A DNA stretch of 64,000 nucleotides from Cellvibrio sp. UBA7661 (GCA_002483365.1 DLHT01000008.1:1-64000), one strand, 5' to 3'; positions 1 to 11,142 are shown, numbered from the stretch's first letter. The notes: generated from the letters alone by a model not told the origin. A program made the numbers and translations.

Positions 1-43
1 CAGTTATTACTTGAATCCGCGTTTAATGTTAAGAAAAAGAAAA

Positions 44-75
44 TAAAAAAACGCCTGAGCAATCAGGCGTTTTTT
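44..75 (-). terminator. Rho-independent terminator of cysG
   Basis: A perfect 8-bp stem (51-58 with 63-70) closes a 4-nt loop. It is followed on the minus strand by a run of T (44-50 read in reverse). The cysG stop codon (63-65) lies inside the stem, so terminator and coding end overlap. A T-run on the plus side makes it potentially bidirectional. Confidence 0.85.
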
Positions 76-1460
76 ATTTGCGGTGTAAACCAGCGCAAAC
101 TTTCATGCAACTGCACCACTTCACCGACAATAAATAATGTAGGGGCATGTACATCATTGGCCGCAACAACATCAGCGATAGATGTTAAATCCGATACAAG
201 AACACGCTGTTGCTGCGTCGTCCCTTTTTCAATCAAAGCAACCGGAGTATTGGCCGCGCGGCCATGTGCAATCAGGGATTCACAAATTTCTTTTAAACCT
301 ACCAGCCCCATGTAAAACACCAGTGTCTGGGTTGGATTCGCCAACTCTGGCCACTGTAAATTAGTATCGTCTGATTTCAGATGCCCGGTCACAAACCGCA
401 CTGACTGGGCATAATCACGATGCGTTAATGGAATACCCGCATAGGCAGCGCAACCAGAGGCAGCGGTAATACCAGGCACCACTTGGAAAGGAATATTGTG
501 TTGCGCCAGTAATTCGATTTCTTCACCGCCGCGACCAAAAATAAATGGATCGCCGCCTTTTAAACGCAATACGCGTTTACCCTCTTTGGCCAAATCCACC
601 AGCAACTGATTAATATTTTCCTGCTGCATAGCGTGTTCATTGCGGCGCTTGCCCACATAGATACGCTCGGCATCGCGGCGCACTAATTCCATCACACCGT
701 CTGATACTAAACGGTCATAGAGCACTACATCCGCCTGCTGCATCAAACGCAAAGCGCGCAGGGTTAATAGTTCCGGATCGCCGGGGCCGCCACCCACCAA
801 ATAGACTTCACCTTGAGTCAGCTGGGTTTGATCGCCCGCTAATTCACGCGCGATTAATTCATCCGCTGCAGCTTGTTGCCCGTTAAACGTTAATTCAGCA
901 GCAGGGCCTTGCAGAATTTTTTCCCAAAATTTGCGGCGGCTATCGCCATCATCAAAACGCGCTTTCACACGATCACGCCATGAACTGGCCAACTGCGCTA
1001 ATTTTCCATAACTCGCTGGAATTAATGTCTCTAACTTTGCACGCACCAAGCGCGCAAGAACTGGCGCTTCACCTCCACTTGACACCGCAATCACCAGCGG
1101 CGAGCGGTCGATAATTGCAGGGGTTATGTAAGTACAAAGCGCCGGTGTGTCTACCACGTTCACCGGTAAATTCAGGGCTTGGGCATCCGCAGAAATTTTT
1201 TCATTCAAGGCTTCAATATCCGTTGCCGCAATCGCCAACACACAGCCTTGCAAATCGCTCGTGTGATATTCGCGCTCATGCAGCTCGCCATTATTCTGCA
1301 TCACCAAACTGCGCAGCTCGGCAGAAATCTCCGGCGCCACAATACGCAACCGCGCACCCGCTTTAGCAAGCATACGCCCTTTGCGAGTTGCCACTTCACC
1401 TCCGCCCACCAACAAGCAGAGGCGGTTTTTTAAATCGAGAAAGACGGGGAAATAATCCAT
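63..1460 (-). CDS. cysG: Siroheme synthase CysG (trifunctional)
   Basis: Makes siroheme from uroporphyrinogen III for sulfite and nitrite reductases. The 465-aa length is that of full fused CysG. The N-terminal half is the Rossmann NAD-dependent precorrin-2 dehydrogenase/ferrochelatase, with a GGGEVATRK nucleotide loop near residues 19-27 and a conserved [11 protein letters not shown] segment near 127. The C-terminal half is the SAM-dependent uroporphyrinogen methyltransferase, opening with [17 protein letters not shown], then [13 protein letters not shown] and [26 protein letters not shown] motifs. The start follows the YoeB-like stop by only 8 bp, so it is probably co-transcribed with the toxin-antitoxin pair. 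The ribosome site before ATG is weak. Identification is firm. Confidence 0.97.
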   Translation of the reverse strand: MDYFPVFLDLKNRLCLLVGGGEVATRKGRMLAKAGARLRIVAPEISAELRSLVMQNNGELHEREYHTSDLQGCVLAIAATDIEALNEKISADAQALNLPVNVVDTPALCTYITPAIIDRSPLVIAVSSGGEAPVLARLVRAKLETLIPASYGKLAQLASSWRDRVKARFDDGDSRRKFWEKILQGPAAELTFNGQQAAADELIARELAGDQTQLTQGEVYLVGGGPGDPELLTLRALRLMQQADVVLYDRLVSDGVMELVRRDAERIYVGKRRNEHAMQQENINQLLVDLAKEGKRVLRLKGGDPFIFGRGGEEIELLAQHNIPFQVVPGITAASGCAAYAGIPLTHRDYAQSVRFVTGHLKSDDTNLQWPELANPTQTLVFYMGLVGLKEICESLIAHGRAANTPVALIEKGTTQQQRVLVSDLTSIADVVAANDVHAPTLFIVGEVVQLHESLRWFTPQIKNA

Positions 1461-1468
1461 AGAAGTAT

Positions 1469-1738
1469 CTACTGATCGTAATGACCACCGATTGCGAAAA
1501 CATAAATCGCGTGGTCATCAAACTTATAAATGAGGCGGTCTTTGTGGGAAATACGTCGCGACCAAAAACCAGAGAGATTGTGCTTGAGCGCTTCAGGCTT
1601 ACCAATTCCTTTGGTTGGATCTTTAGAGCGCAATAACTCCTTCAACACTTTACACAGGGCTTTATGCAGTGCTTTGTCGCGCTCGCGCATAGTTTCATAA
1701 GCCGCCCAGGTTTCGCCCTCAAACACCAGTGATTTCAT
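1469..1738 (-). CDS. yoeB: Txe/YoeB-family toxin (mRNA interferase)
   Basis: An 89-aa protein with the YoeB/Txe signature [19 protein letters not shown]. YoeB toxins bind the ribosome and cleave mRNA at the A site. The positions corresponding to the E. coli YoeB catalytic residues are present: the Glu of KPEAL, the Arg of DRLIY and the C-terminal His-Tyr of GGHYDQ. The chain ends two residues beyond the usual HY. The start overlaps the 3' end of the antitoxin gene by 20 bp, typical of translationally coupled toxin-antitoxin pairs. The toxin appears intact. The cysG start codon follows its stop almost directly. Confidence 0.93.
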   Translation of the reverse strand: MKSLVFEGETWAAYETMRERDKALHKALCKVLKELLRSKDPTKGIGKPEALKHNLSGFWSRRISHKDRLIYKFDDHAIYVFAIGGHYDQ

Positions 1739-1991
1739 TGAGTTCCCCTTCCGTGGGTTGGTAACCGGAGCTTTGGCTGTGGGTTTTCAGTGAAACGGCT
1801 ATCTGCCGCATCAAGTCACTGGACTGCAAAACATGCAGGGTTTCTTGCTCCCGCTCCCAATCATCGGCACTCACCACCACAAAATCCTCACCAGCGCGGC
1901 GAGTGACTTTCAAAGGGGTGTGGTTATTAATAACCCCCTCCACCACCTCTTTGAGATTGTCACGGAAGCGGTTGACACTAATAGTTTCCAT
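1719..1991 (-). CDS. yefM: YefM/Phd-family antitoxin
   Basis: A 90-aa partner of the YoeB-like toxin. The N-terminal part (METISVNRFRDNL..VVE) and the VSADDWEREQETLHVL segment match the YefM/Phd fold, which binds DNA as a dimer and neutralises the toxin with its C-terminal tail. Start choice: ATG at 1989-1991 has AGGTG five bases upstream. A perfect palindrome lies just upstream and overlaps a -10-like box, so autorepression by the antitoxin-toxin complex is expected from the family. The C-terminal 20 bp of the gene overlap the toxin start. Confidence 0.92.
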   Translation of the reverse strand: METISVNRFRDNLKEVVEGVINNHTPLKVTRRAGEDFVVVSADDWEREQETLHVLQSSDLMRQIAVSLKTHSQSSGYQPTEGELNEITGV

Positions 1992-2002
1992 AGCTCACCT
2001 GA

Positions 2003-2028
2003 TATGTACGGATTTTCCGTACATAATA
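2003..2028 (-). promoter_or_regulatory. Palindromic operator overlapping the yefM promoter
   Basis: A 10-bp perfect inverted repeat (2003-2012 with 2016-2025, 3-nt spacer) contains the TGTAC core seen in YefM operators. On the minus strand a TATTAT -10-like box (2023-2028) overlaps its outer arm. No clear -35 box was found. Its position 12-34 bp upstream of the yefM start fits an autorepression site. Confidence 0.7.
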
Positions 2029-2111
2029 CCCAAAAAGTGAAATGAAAGATATTGGCATTTTTGGAATCAAAAATAAGACTTATGCATATAACTTTGCCGC
2101 CGATGAACCAC

Positions 2112-2987
2112 CTAGCATATAAACTCTTTTGTTATTACTTCAACCAATCTGACGAGTTCATTGGAACGAACTGAAGATGGAGATTTCACACTTAAATCAG
2201 ATGATCTCAATAAACAAAATCGGCTTAACGTTTGCAGCACGTACTGCATCTGTGAAAATGACAACTCAAGATCAGAAGGAATACTCATCAATGCTTCCCT
2301 CCCGGCAAAATATTTAGCCCCTATTTGACTTGTAACTTTTACACCACCCGCAAAACTGATATGCGTTTCTAATAAAAAGTTTGAATATCCACTCAACCAC
2401 CGTGCAAATACATCAGTGTGAACAAATCGCCCCTCATTCGAAAGGGAGCCATGAAAAATTTCATCTAATTCTTCCATTTTTGAGTTAAATTTATCGACCC
2501 AAAATATTATCAATGACTTCTCAGAATCTATTGATCGGGAACTAAACTCAACGCGTAACGGAGAATTAAAAGGAAACAACTCCGCATAAATTTTCTCCTT
2601 GTTTGAAATTTCAATTTTCTTATTCTCTTCAAGCCCACTTAAAATATCCATAAATGATTTTTTATGATCCAAATAATTTTTAAATATATTTTGATTTAAT
2701 GACTCTTGAATTTGTATGCTAGTTTGTTGGCTACGAAAAACAACCGCATAAAAACCGGCTACGGCAAACACTGCAGTTAAAATTGCAATCGGAAGCTTTA
2801 AAACATCCATCATGCTAGCCATACAGGAGTAGCTATCGCAGATAAAGGTTAAACCATCCCAGTCAACTATTAAAATCCATAAAATTATTGCTACTGTAAT
2901 CAACAACCCCAAAATTAGGATTGTTCGAAACACACAATCTTGTCCAAGAGTACGAACGCGCTGATCTTTTACCTTGTGACACCACAT
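2112..2987 (-). CDS. Two-helix membrane protein of unknown function
   Basis: About 292 aa; no family recognised with confidence. Two hydrophobic segments lie near the N-terminus (ILILGLLITVAIILWILIV and LKLPIAILTAVFAVAGFYAVVF), separated by a short loop with two Cys. A long polar, mostly helical region with QNIFKNYLDHKKSF just after the second helix follows. This layout resembles small membrane proteins found in defence and prophage loci, but the resemblance is weak. The open frame begins 141 bp further upstream inside serS. I chose the ATG at 2985-2987 because GGAG lies 8 nt before it; the ATG two codons earlier is too close to it. A+T content is higher than in the neighbours, suggesting acquisition. 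Confidence 0.6.
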   Translation of the reverse strand: MWCHKVKDQRVRTLGQDCVFRTILILGLLITVAIILWILIVDWDGLTFICDSYSCMASMMDVLKLPIAILTAVFAVAGFYAVVFRSQQTSIQIQESLNQNIFKNYLDHKKSFMDILSGLEENKKIEISNKEKIYAELFPFNSPLRVEFSSRSIDSEKSLIIFWVDKFNSKMEELDEIFHGSLSNEGRFVHTDVFARWLSGYSNFLLETHISFAGGVKVTSQIGAKYFAGREALMSIPSDLELSFSQMQYVLQTLSRFCLLRSSDLSVKSPSSVRSNELVRLVEVITKEFIC

Positions 2988-3002
2988 TTTCATATCTCCA
3001 AT

Positions 3003-3036
3003 AAAAAAGGTGGGTATCGCTTGCGCTCTACCCACC
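3003..3036 (-). terminator. REP-like palindrome acting as serS terminator
   Basis: An 8-bp stem (3009-3016 with 3029-3036) with a GC-rich loop is followed on the minus strand by six T. The GTAGGGTGGGTAGAGCGC-type sequence reading toward serS resembles a dispersed repeat common in proteobacterial intergenic regions (from memory, not searched). It sits between the serS stop and the membrane-protein gene. Confidence 0.6.
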
Positions 3037-3063
3037 CTACGTTCACATAAGTGAATCTTGTAA

Positions 3064-4359
<1,296 letters not shown>

Positions 4360-4391
4360 TTATCTATTTGAAAGTTAAAAAAATGTTATCC

Positions 4392-4474
4392 GTAGCCCGT
4401 ATGGAGCCTAGCGGAATACGGGGGAATAATTGCCAATACAAACCCGGCATTTCGTTAGGCTCCATGCGGGCTAC
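4392..4474. repeat. Paired inverted REP-like element between crcB and serS
   Basis: Two 22-nt arms (4392-4413 and 4453-4474) are inverted copies with two mismatches, both G-U compatible in RNA. Each arm also contains a smaller internal palindrome of CCCG..CGGG type. The GTAGCCCG(T/C)ATGGAGC sequence resembles widespread gammaproteobacterial REP sequences usually mobilised by RAYT (TnpA-REP) transposases. No such gene is in the window. It may also end crcB transcripts. Confidence 0.75.
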
Positions 4475-4477
4475 AAT

Positions 4478-4852
4478 CTAAAAAAACTTCTGTGTTAAGG
4501 CCATTCCAGTGAACGCCATTAACAGACCGACAATCACTGAGCTGCTTGCATAAATAAGCGCATTCAATACATAACCGCTCTGCCACAACTGAAATATTTC
4601 CAGCGAAAACGCGGAGAAGGTTGTAAAGCCACCCAAAACGCCGGTGATAAAAAACAACCGCCATTCAGCAGACAAGGTTGTTTTTTCAACCAGCAGCACA
4701 TAAGCAACGCCGATTAAAAACGATCCGACAATATTCACGATAAACGTGCCTAGCGGAAAACGAATCCCTAACAGTGGTGTTAGATAGCCGACCGCCGCGA
4801 ATCTGAGTACAGATCCGAGCGCACCACCTAATGCGATTGCTAACCACTGCAT
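4478..4852 (-). CDS. crcB: Fluoride channel CrcB/Fluc
   Basis: A small inner-membrane protein (124 aa) that exports fluoride as an antiparallel dimer. Four hydrophobic helices are visible. The family motifs are GGALGSVLRF near the N-terminus, PLGTFIVNIVGSFLIG in helix 2, and GVLGGFTTFSAFSLE with the TTFS Na+/fluoride-path residues in helix 3. The start lies 14 bp after the rarA stop, so both are likely in one transcript. No fluoride riboswitch was recognised upstream, as expected for an internal operon gene. Confidence 0.95.
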   Translation of the reverse strand: MQWLAIALGGALGSVLRFAAVGYLTPLLGIRFPLGTFIVNIVGSFLIGVAYVLLVEKTTLSAEWRLFFITGVLGGFTTFSAFSLEIFQLWQSGYVLNALIYASSSVIVGLLMAFTGMALTQKFF

Positions 4853-4866
4853 TGTGTTTTCCCAGT

Positions 4867-6207
4867 CTATTTTTTGTAGCGTTGCTGCTTACTTTGTTTA
4901 TCCAGCTCTTGCAAATGCGCGAGCTTTTCCTGAATTTTTAATTCCAAACCACGCTCTACCGGTTGATAGTAACGCGCTTGCGCAATCTCTTCCGGCAAAT
5001 AATTTTCACCCGCTGCATAAGCGCCCGGCTCATCGTGGGCGTAGCGGTACTGCGCACCATAATCCATGTTTTTCATGAGTTTGGTGGGGGCATTGCGTAA
5101 ATGCAGGGGAACATCGTAAGCCGGTTGGTTGCGCACATCGGCCATCACTTGGTTGAACGCATTATACACAGCATTACTTTTGGGTGCGCAGGCGAGATAC
5201 ACCACTGCCTGAGCGATAGCCAACTGCCCTTCCGGGCTGCCCAAACGTTCCTGCACATCCCACGCGGATAAACACAACGGCAGCGCGCGCGGGTCGGCGT
5301 TGCCTATATCTTCACTGGCCATACGCACTACACGGCGGGCGATATAAAGCGGATCGCAGCCGCCATCGAGCATTCTGGCAAGCCAATAGAGCGCGCCATC
5401 GGGCGAGGAGCCGCGCACAGATTTATGCAGCGCAGAAATTTGCTCATAAAAAATATCGCCGCCTTTATCAAAGCGGCGCACATCACTGGCGAGCACTTCG
5501 GCCAGAACGTGTTCATTGATGACTTTTTTATCGCCATCGTCATCGGCCAAATCAGCAGCGATTTCCAACAAGTTGAGCGATTTACGTGCATCACCATCGG
5601 CCGCTTGTGCGAGCGTCATCAGGGTATCGTCGTCGATACTGATCTGCTGTTCACCCAAACCGCGCTCTTTGTCATTGAGTGCTTGCAGCAATACGTTTTT
5701 CAATTGCTCTGGCTGTAAGCCACGCAGTACATATACACGACAGCGCGAGAGCAACGCATTATTTAATTCAAACGAAGGGTTTTCAGTCGTCGCACCGATA
5801 AAAATAAAGGTGCCGTCTTCCACGTAAGGCAGAAATGCATCCTGCTGGGATTTATTAAAGCGATGCACTTCATCCACAAACAAAATCGTTTTGCGACGAG
5901 TTGAGATTCGCTCCTGCTGCGCCGCCGCAACCGCCGCACGAATTTCTTTTACGCCGGATAACACCGCCGAAAGCGTTTCAAAACGGGCATCAGCTTGTTC
6001 GGCAAATAATTTTGCGAGCGAGGTTTTACCCACACCGGGAGGCCCCCACAGGATCATGGAATGGAGTTGACCGCGGGTAATGGCTTCGCGCAGGGGTTTG
6101 CCCGCGGCGAGCAGATGCTCTTGCCCGATGTAATCATCCAGATTGCGCGGGCGCATACGCGCGGCAAGCGGTTGATAGGCGGGTGTGGGTGATCCGAATA
6201 AATCCAT
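4867..6207 (-). CDS. rarA: Replication-associated recombination protein A (MgsA/WHIP family AAA+)
   Basis: Acts at stalled replication forks; related to clamp-loader ATPases. 446 aa, full length. Walker A GPPGVGKT at residues 55-62, Walker [21 protein letters not shown], sensor 1 [24 protein letters not shown], then the tetramerisation region ending in the [19 protein letters not shown] stretch typical of RarA. The ancestral upstream neighbour is lolA. Here a plus-strand gene pair has been placed between the two, and a 37-bp remnant of lolA remains 26 bp upstream of the rarA start. Confidence 0.97.
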   Translation of the reverse strand: MDLFGSPTPAYQPLAARMRPRNLDDYIGQEHLLAAGKPLREAITRGQLHSMILWGPPGVGKTSLAKLFAEQADARFETLSAVLSGVKEIRAAVAAAQQERISTRRKTILFVDEVHRFNKSQQDAFLPYVEDGTFIFIGATTENPSFELNNALLSRCRVYVLRGLQPEQLKNVLLQALNDKERGLGEQQISIDDDTLMTLAQAADGDARKSLNLLEIAADLADDDGDKKVINEHVLAEVLASDVRRFDKGGDIFYEQISALHKSVRGSSPDGALYWLARMLDGGCDPLYIARRVVRMASEDIGNADPRALPLCLSAWDVQERLGSPEGQLAIAQAVVYLACAPKSNAVYNAFNQVMADVRNQPAYDVPLHLRNAPTKLMKNMDYGAQYRYAHDEPGAYAAGENYLPEEIAQARYYQPVERGLELKIQEKLAHLQELDKQSKQQRYKK

Positions 6208-6233
6208 GTCTATCCTGTTATGAAAACAGCAAA

Positions 6234-6270
6234 TTAATCTTGTAACACCTCAACACCTTCCGGTATTTGA
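6234..6270. repeat. 37-bp direct repeat, duplicated lolA 3' end (copy 1)
   Basis: Identical over 37 bp to 11885-11921, the last 11 codons plus stop of lolA. Read on the minus strand it encodes [14 protein letters not shown]. Together the copies bracket the plus-strand insert at 6271-11884. This copy marks where lolA ended before the insertion, 26 bp from rarA. Confidence 0.95.
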
Positions 6271-6388
6271 GTAAGAAATGGGAGTGCAGCCATTATAAGT
6301 CGCGAGATCATCAATCTCATATAGATAGAGTCAAAACCAATATAATGTACGAGCTTTTTATTCTGTTCTATCTTTACTCAATAGGATT

Positions 6389-6417
6389 TTGATCAAGCAG
6401 TCCCTAACCAATAGATC
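6389..6417 (+). promoter_or_regulatory. Candidate sigma-70 promoter for the LamG/Ig protein
   Basis: TTGATC (6389-6394), a 17-bp spacer and TAGATC (6412-6417) lie about 70 bp upstream of the start codon. Matches are modest. The remaining gene-free stretch (6271-6483) is A+T-rich and shows nothing else I can name. Confidence 0.3.
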
Positions 6418-6483
6418 GATCAACAAAAAAGCCCTACCAATTTTAATAACAACTAACAGTAATCCAGATCTGAGGTGTAGCTA

Positions 6484-9400
6484 TTGACTCGCTCATTGAA
6501 TCGCCACAAAAACGGGGGGTGTACATACCTCGCCCACCTATTCACCCTGACAATGTTCTGTGGTGCTACCCAAGCCCATGCGGGGGATTTGGTCGCTTAT
6601 TGGAAGTTTGATGAGACTGTCGCTGGAACCCAAGCCGCAGACAGTTCGGGCACAGGTTATCCAGGCACACCTACAGGTGCTGGCGGGGCACAAAACATGC
6701 CCCAACCCAACACCACAATAAAAGCGCCCACTGACTTCCCCAACGCCGCCAGCCTGTATTTTGATGGAGATGATGACTATCTGGATTTGCCGGATGGATT
6801 TGCCGATTTCCGCACGGGTATGACCATCACCCTTTGGGCTCACCCTACTGAGTTGAAAGAATGGGGGCGTTTTTTTGACTTTGGTAATGGTGCATCGAGC
6901 GACAACATCATCATTGCCAGAAATGGCAACTCTCAATTTTTTTACTACGAAGCTTATAACGGCAGCAGCACCATCAAGGTGAATGGCGCTACACCCATCA
7001 AACTCAATGAGTGGCACTACTACACAGTGACGGTTGAAGGCGCAGATTCAGCCACGCCCGGACGAACCCGGATTTACGTAGATGGCGTGCTGGATGCAGA
7101 CCAGATGGGCAATGTTCCGTTGAACTTAACCCGGATAAATAACTACATCGGCAAAAGTAACTGGGGCGACCCTTATTACAAAGGTTATATCGATGAACTG
7201 CGTATTTATAAACGAGCTTTGACAGCGGCAGAAGTACTGGCATTAGCAGAAGGAGAAGAAGGCCCTTCCGGCCTGCCCATGTCCACTACTCCCGATATGC
7301 AAGCCGCCAGTGATTCGGGAGCATCCAATAGCGACAACATCACCAAGATTGTCCAGCCCGTTTTTTCCGGCACCGCGGATGTGAGCACCACTGTTACACT
7401 CAGCTCCGATATTGATGGCGATCTGGGGACAGTAGCTGTGGATGGCAGCGGCAATTGGAGTATCACCCCCAGTAGCGCCCTGACCGCGGGCACCCATAAG
7501 ATCACGGCCAAAGCAACCGATGCAGGGAACAACACCGGTATTTCCAGTGCCCCGCTCACCGTTGTTATCGATACCACTGCTCCGGTAGTGACGGTAAGTA
7601 CCCTCACGACCAAAGACACCACACCGCCTTTGTCCGGTACTGTGAATGATGCCAACGCCAGCGTCAGTGTGACGGTAGCAGGCCAAACCCTTGCCGCAAC
7701 CAACTCGGGAGATGGCAACTGGAGCCTTGCCGATAATAGCCTGAGCGCACTCACTCCCGGCGTACTTGGCGTATTGGCCACCGCTACCGACATTGCCGGT
7801 AACTCAGGCCAAGACGCTACCAACAATGAGTTGAACCTTGACCTTACTGCACCCAGCGGTCACAGCCTGGTGATAAATCAGGCAGTAATTAACACAGCAA
7901 ACGAAAACGCCCTCAGCTTCACCATCAACAGCGGTGAAGTAGGTGCGAGTTATACGTTTACGATTACCAGCAGCGGCGGTGGCACAGCCGTCACCGGTTC
8001 GGGCACGATCAGCAGTGCCAGCCAGTTGATCAGCAACCTGGATGTTACCGCTCTAGGCGAGGGAACCCTCACGCTCACCCTCGTCCTGACAGACCCGTTG
8101 GGGAATGTCGCCAGCGATGTGACGGCCACTGTGCTGAAGCAATATGCACTGCCACCAGTCATTACCCAAGGGGCAAGCACCAATGTCACCATGAGTGAAG
8201 ATGGCGCACCCCAATCCTTCGCACTTAGCCTTTCCGCCACGGATCCCAATGGCGATACGCTCAGCTGGAGCCTAATGTCTGCCCCAGTACAGGGAACCGC
8301 CAATGCCAGTGGTAGCGGGGGCAGTATTAGCCCGGGTTACAGCCCTCGTGCTGACTACAACGGTAACGACAGCTTTGTCGTCCAGGTCAGCGATGGTGCC
8401 CTCACCGATACTATCCGGGTGAATATCACCATCACCCCAGTCAACGATGCGCCTGTCATCACTGGTACACCGGCCACCCGTGTCAGTGAAGACAGCCCCT
8501 ACACCTTCACACCCGGTGCCAGTGATGTCGATACCGGAGACCTGCTGGGTTTTACCATCGCCAATAAGCCTGCATGGGCACTGTTTGACCCCGCAACAGG
8601 CCGCTTGAGTGGCACTCCAACCAATGCGGATGTGGGTGTTTATAACGCCATACAAATCAGTGTGACCGATGGCGTTGCAAGCACCGCGCTGCCAGCTTTT
8701 AACCTTGAAGTCATGAATAGTAATGACACTCCGGTTGCCAGAGCAGACCGTTTTTCTATGACCGCCAATAGCAACAACCAGTACCTGCTGGATGTGTTGG
8801 TTAACGACGAAGATATGGATGGCGACTCACTCCAGCTGATGCAGGCGCGAGCACCCCTCGGGCAAGTCAGTATGGAGACCGGAGGGCTGAGATATATGGC
8901 ACCTGCCGGTTTCCGCGGTCAGGTCAATCTCAGCTACACCATCCGCGACCCTTCAGGTGCTACAGCCCAGGCGGATGCAGTGCTGCTGATTACGGGCGAA
9001 AGCAATGCGGCAACACCCATTATTACGCCACCGGAAGATGTGGAAGTGAATGCCACCGCGCTCTATACCAAAGTAGATTTGGGGCAAGCCTCGGCGGTAG
9101 ATACCAACAATCGCCCCATAGCGGTATCACTGGTGGACGGCACCTCCATATATCCCCCCGGGGTTTACCAAGCCTATTGGCAGGCAACCGACAGCAACGG
9201 CAACCAAGCGCTGGCCAGCCAAAAAGTCAGTGTCCATCCGCTGGTTTCCCTGGGCAAGGATCAAACGGCCAGTGAAGGCACCCAAGTGACCCTTAAAGTG
9301 CATTTGAATGGTGTCAGCCCGGTTTATCCACTCGTGATTCCGTTCAGTGTCGGCGGCAGTGCCGATATTAATGACCACGACCTGCGCAGCGGCTCAGTCA

Positions 9401-11142
9401 CGATCACCAGCGGCACAGAGGCCAGTATTCAAGTTCATCTGCTGGAAGACGGTCTTGCAGATTCCGGTGAGGAACTGGTGATCAGCCTGTCACCCTCGTT
9501 AAATCTGGGCGCAAAATCCTCCTCACAGATAACAATCAGCGAAGCCAATATTGCGCCTGAAGGGCGTATCGAGGTGACCCAAAATAGCCAGAATCGCCTC
9601 ACGGTGAGCCAACTGGACGGGTTGGTTACTGCACAAGCCAAGGTGAGTGATGCCAACCCTGATGACGCTTTAACATTAGTGTGGGATGGGGGCTCTTTGG
9701 TTAACTTTTCCACCCGCCCCGATCACTTCCAATTTGACCCCAAGTCGCTCGCTGCAGGGGTTTATCCTCTCGCGCTCACAGTGACCGATGCAGGAGGCCT
9801 GAGCAACCGCGTTCAAGTCTATGTAGAGGTTCTGCCGCAATTGGCAGTGCTGGGTGACGCAGATACCGATGGCGACCTGATTCCCGATGCCATTGAAGGT
9901 TATGCCGATGCTGACGGCGATGGTATACCTGACTATCTGGATGCCATTAGCGACTGCAACGTCATGCAAGAAACTTTGCAGACATCGGTCGAGTACCTTG
10001 CCGAAGGTGATCCGGGTGTCTGCCTGCGTAAAAATGCCTATCTGACAACAGATTCAGCAGCAAATCCATCGGGCGGATTGTTGGTTAACACCGTCGGGAT
10101 TGCCGATGAGGCCGCGCACAATACCGGCGGTTTATTCAGCTTTATCGCCTACGGCCTGCCACAGGCGGGGCAAAGCTACAATCTGGTTCTGCCCCAACGC
10201 CAATCCATTCCCGCCCAAGCGGTCTATCGCAAACTGCTCAATGAGCAATGGCAATTTTTCATCCAAAATGAGCGCAATCAGCTATTCAGCACACGCGGTG
10301 AACCCGGATTCTGCCCACCACCGGGCGATGCGCTCTGGCAACCCGGATTAACCGAGGGCGACCACTGTGTCCAATTATTGATTGAAGATGGCGGCCCCAA
10401 CGATGCAGACGGAGAGGCTAATCGCGCGATTCTGGACCCGGGTGGCGTAGCGGTAATGTTGAGCGACAACCGGCCACCTCTGGCAGTGGGTGAAACTCTG
10501 CAAAGTCTGTGGAATCGCACTGTCGAGCTGGATGTATTGACCAACGACAGCGACCCCGATGGCGATAACCTGACTTTGGCCAGTGCATCTTCCCCGCTGG
10601 GACAAGTCGCTGTCATCGACCGGACTCGCCTGAGTTATAACCCGCCGACCAACTTTGGCGGCAACACCTGGATTGACTATTCCGTGAGCGATGGCCGTGG
10701 TGGCATTAGCACTGCGAGGGTAAACCTCACCGTAATAACGAATAGCCTTCCGGTGGCGCAAGTCGATCAGGCCAGTACCGATGACCGCACCCCCATCACC
10801 CTGAACGTTCTGGCCAACGATACCGATGCCGATGACCATACCCTCAGCATTGTCTCGGCGACCGCCCAGCATGGCACCCTGAGCATTAATAGCGATCAAA
10901 CCCTCACCTACACGCCTAAAGCGGGGTTCGATGGTATGGATCAGATTGTCTATCAAGTCGATGACGGCAATGGCGGTCAGGCTCAGGGGACTGCCAGTAT
11001 CAGGGTCAAGGCATACCAAACCACCAGTATCAGTAACCAGTCTTCGTCCGGCGGCGGCAGTACAGGCACCAGTCTTCTGTTGCTGCTACTGGGCTTACTG
11101 GTGCCCTACTCTTACAGGCTCCACAAGGATCGCATTCAATGA
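6484..11142 (+). CDS. Large exported LamG/Ig/cadherin/Calx-beta protein with GlyGly-CTERM-like tail
   Basis: 1552 aa, predicted envelope or surface protein of unknown specific role. The TTG start has AGGTG six bases upstream. Signal peptide of about 33 residues ends AHA before GDLVAYW. Order of domains: LamG/concanavalin-like domain (about 35-255), bacterial Ig-like units (about 270-560), cadherin/putative-Ig units with VNDAPV motifs (about 560-850), Calx-beta-like segment (about 930-1020), thrombospondin type-3-like DTDGDLIPDAIEGYADADGDG, a choice-of-anchor-like domain with paired Cys (about 1155-1320), two VCBS/cadherin-like units, then SSGGGSTGTSLLLLLLGLL followed by basic residues. That tail matches the GlyGly-CTERM sorting signal processed by rhombosortase; no rhombosortase gene is in the window. 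Its stop overlaps the next start (ATGA). Confidence 0.85.
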   Translation: MTRSLNRHKNGGCTYLAHLFTLTMFCGATQAHAGDLVAYWKFDETVAGTQAADSSGTGYPGTPTGAGGAQNMPQPNTTIKAPTDFPNAASLYFDGDDDYLDLPDGFADFRTGMTITLWAHPTELKEWGRFFDFGNGASSDNIIIARNGNSQFFYYEAYNGSSTIKVNGATPIKLNEWHYYTVTVEGADSATPGRTRIYVDGVLDADQMGNVPLNLTRINNYIGKSNWGDPYYKGYIDELRIYKRALTAAEVLALAEGEEGPSGLPMSTTPDMQAASDSGASNSDNITKIVQPVFSGTADVSTTVTLSSDIDGDLGTVAVDGSGNWSITPSSALTAGTHKITAKATDAGNNTGISSAPLTVVIDTTAPVVTVSTLTTKDTTPPLSGTVNDANASVSVTVAGQTLAATNSGDGNWSLADNSLSALTPGVLGVLATATDIAGNSGQDATNNELNLDLTAPSGHSLVINQAVINTANENALSFTINSGEVGASYTFTITSSGGGTAVTGSGTISSASQLISNLDVTALGEGTLTLTLVLTDPLGNVASDVTATVLKQYALPPVITQGASTNVTMSEDGAPQSFALSLSATDPNGDTLSWSLMSAPVQGTANASGSGGSISPGYSPRADYNGNDSFVVQVSDGALTDTIRVNITITPVNDAPVITGTPATRVSEDSPYTFTPGASDVDTGDLLGFTIANKPAWALFDPATGRLSGTPTNADVGVYNAIQISVTDGVASTALPAFNLEVMNSNDTPVARADRFSMTANSNNQYLLDVLVNDEDMDGDSLQLMQARAPLGQVSMETGGLRYMAPAGFRGQVNLSYTIRDPSGATAQADAVLLITGESNAATPIITPPEDVEVNATALYTKVDLGQASAVDTNNRPIAVSLVDGTSIYPPGVYQAYWQATDSNGNQALASQKVSVHPLVSLGKDQTASEGTQVTLKVHLNGVSPVYPLVIPFSVGGSADINDHDLRSGSVTITSGTEASIQVHLLEDGLADSGEELVISLSPSLNLGAKSSSQITISEANIAPEGRIEVTQNSQNRLTVSQLDGLVTAQAKVSDANPDDALTLVWDGGSLVNFSTRPDHFQFDPKSLAAGVYPLALTVTDAGGLSNRVQVYVEVLPQLAVLGDADTDGDLIPDAIEGYADADGDGIPDYLDAISDCNVMQETLQTSVEYLAEGDPGVCLRKNAYLTTDSAANPSGGLLVNTVGIADEAAHNTGGLFSFIAYGLPQAGQSYNLVLPQRQSIPAQAVYRKLLNEQWQFFIQNERNQLFSTRGEPGFCPPPGDALWQPGLTEGDHCVQLLIEDGGPNDADGEANRAILDPGGVAVMLSDNRPPLAVGETLQSLWNRTVELDVLTNDSDPDGDNLTLASASSPLGQVAVIDRTRLSYNPPTNFGGNTWIDYSVSDGRGGISTARVNLTVITNSLPVAQVDQASTDDRTPITLNVLANDTDADDHTLSIVSATAQHGTLSINSDQTLTYTPKAGFDGMDQIVYQVDDGNGGQAQGTASIRVKAYQTTSISNQSSSGGGSTGTSLLLLLLGLLVPYSYRLHKDRIQ

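Noticed and set aside
10375..11019. A 214-codon minus-strand frame inside the LamG/Ig protein gene
   Set aside because: It is antisense to well-formed cadherin-like units; composition reflects the sense strand.
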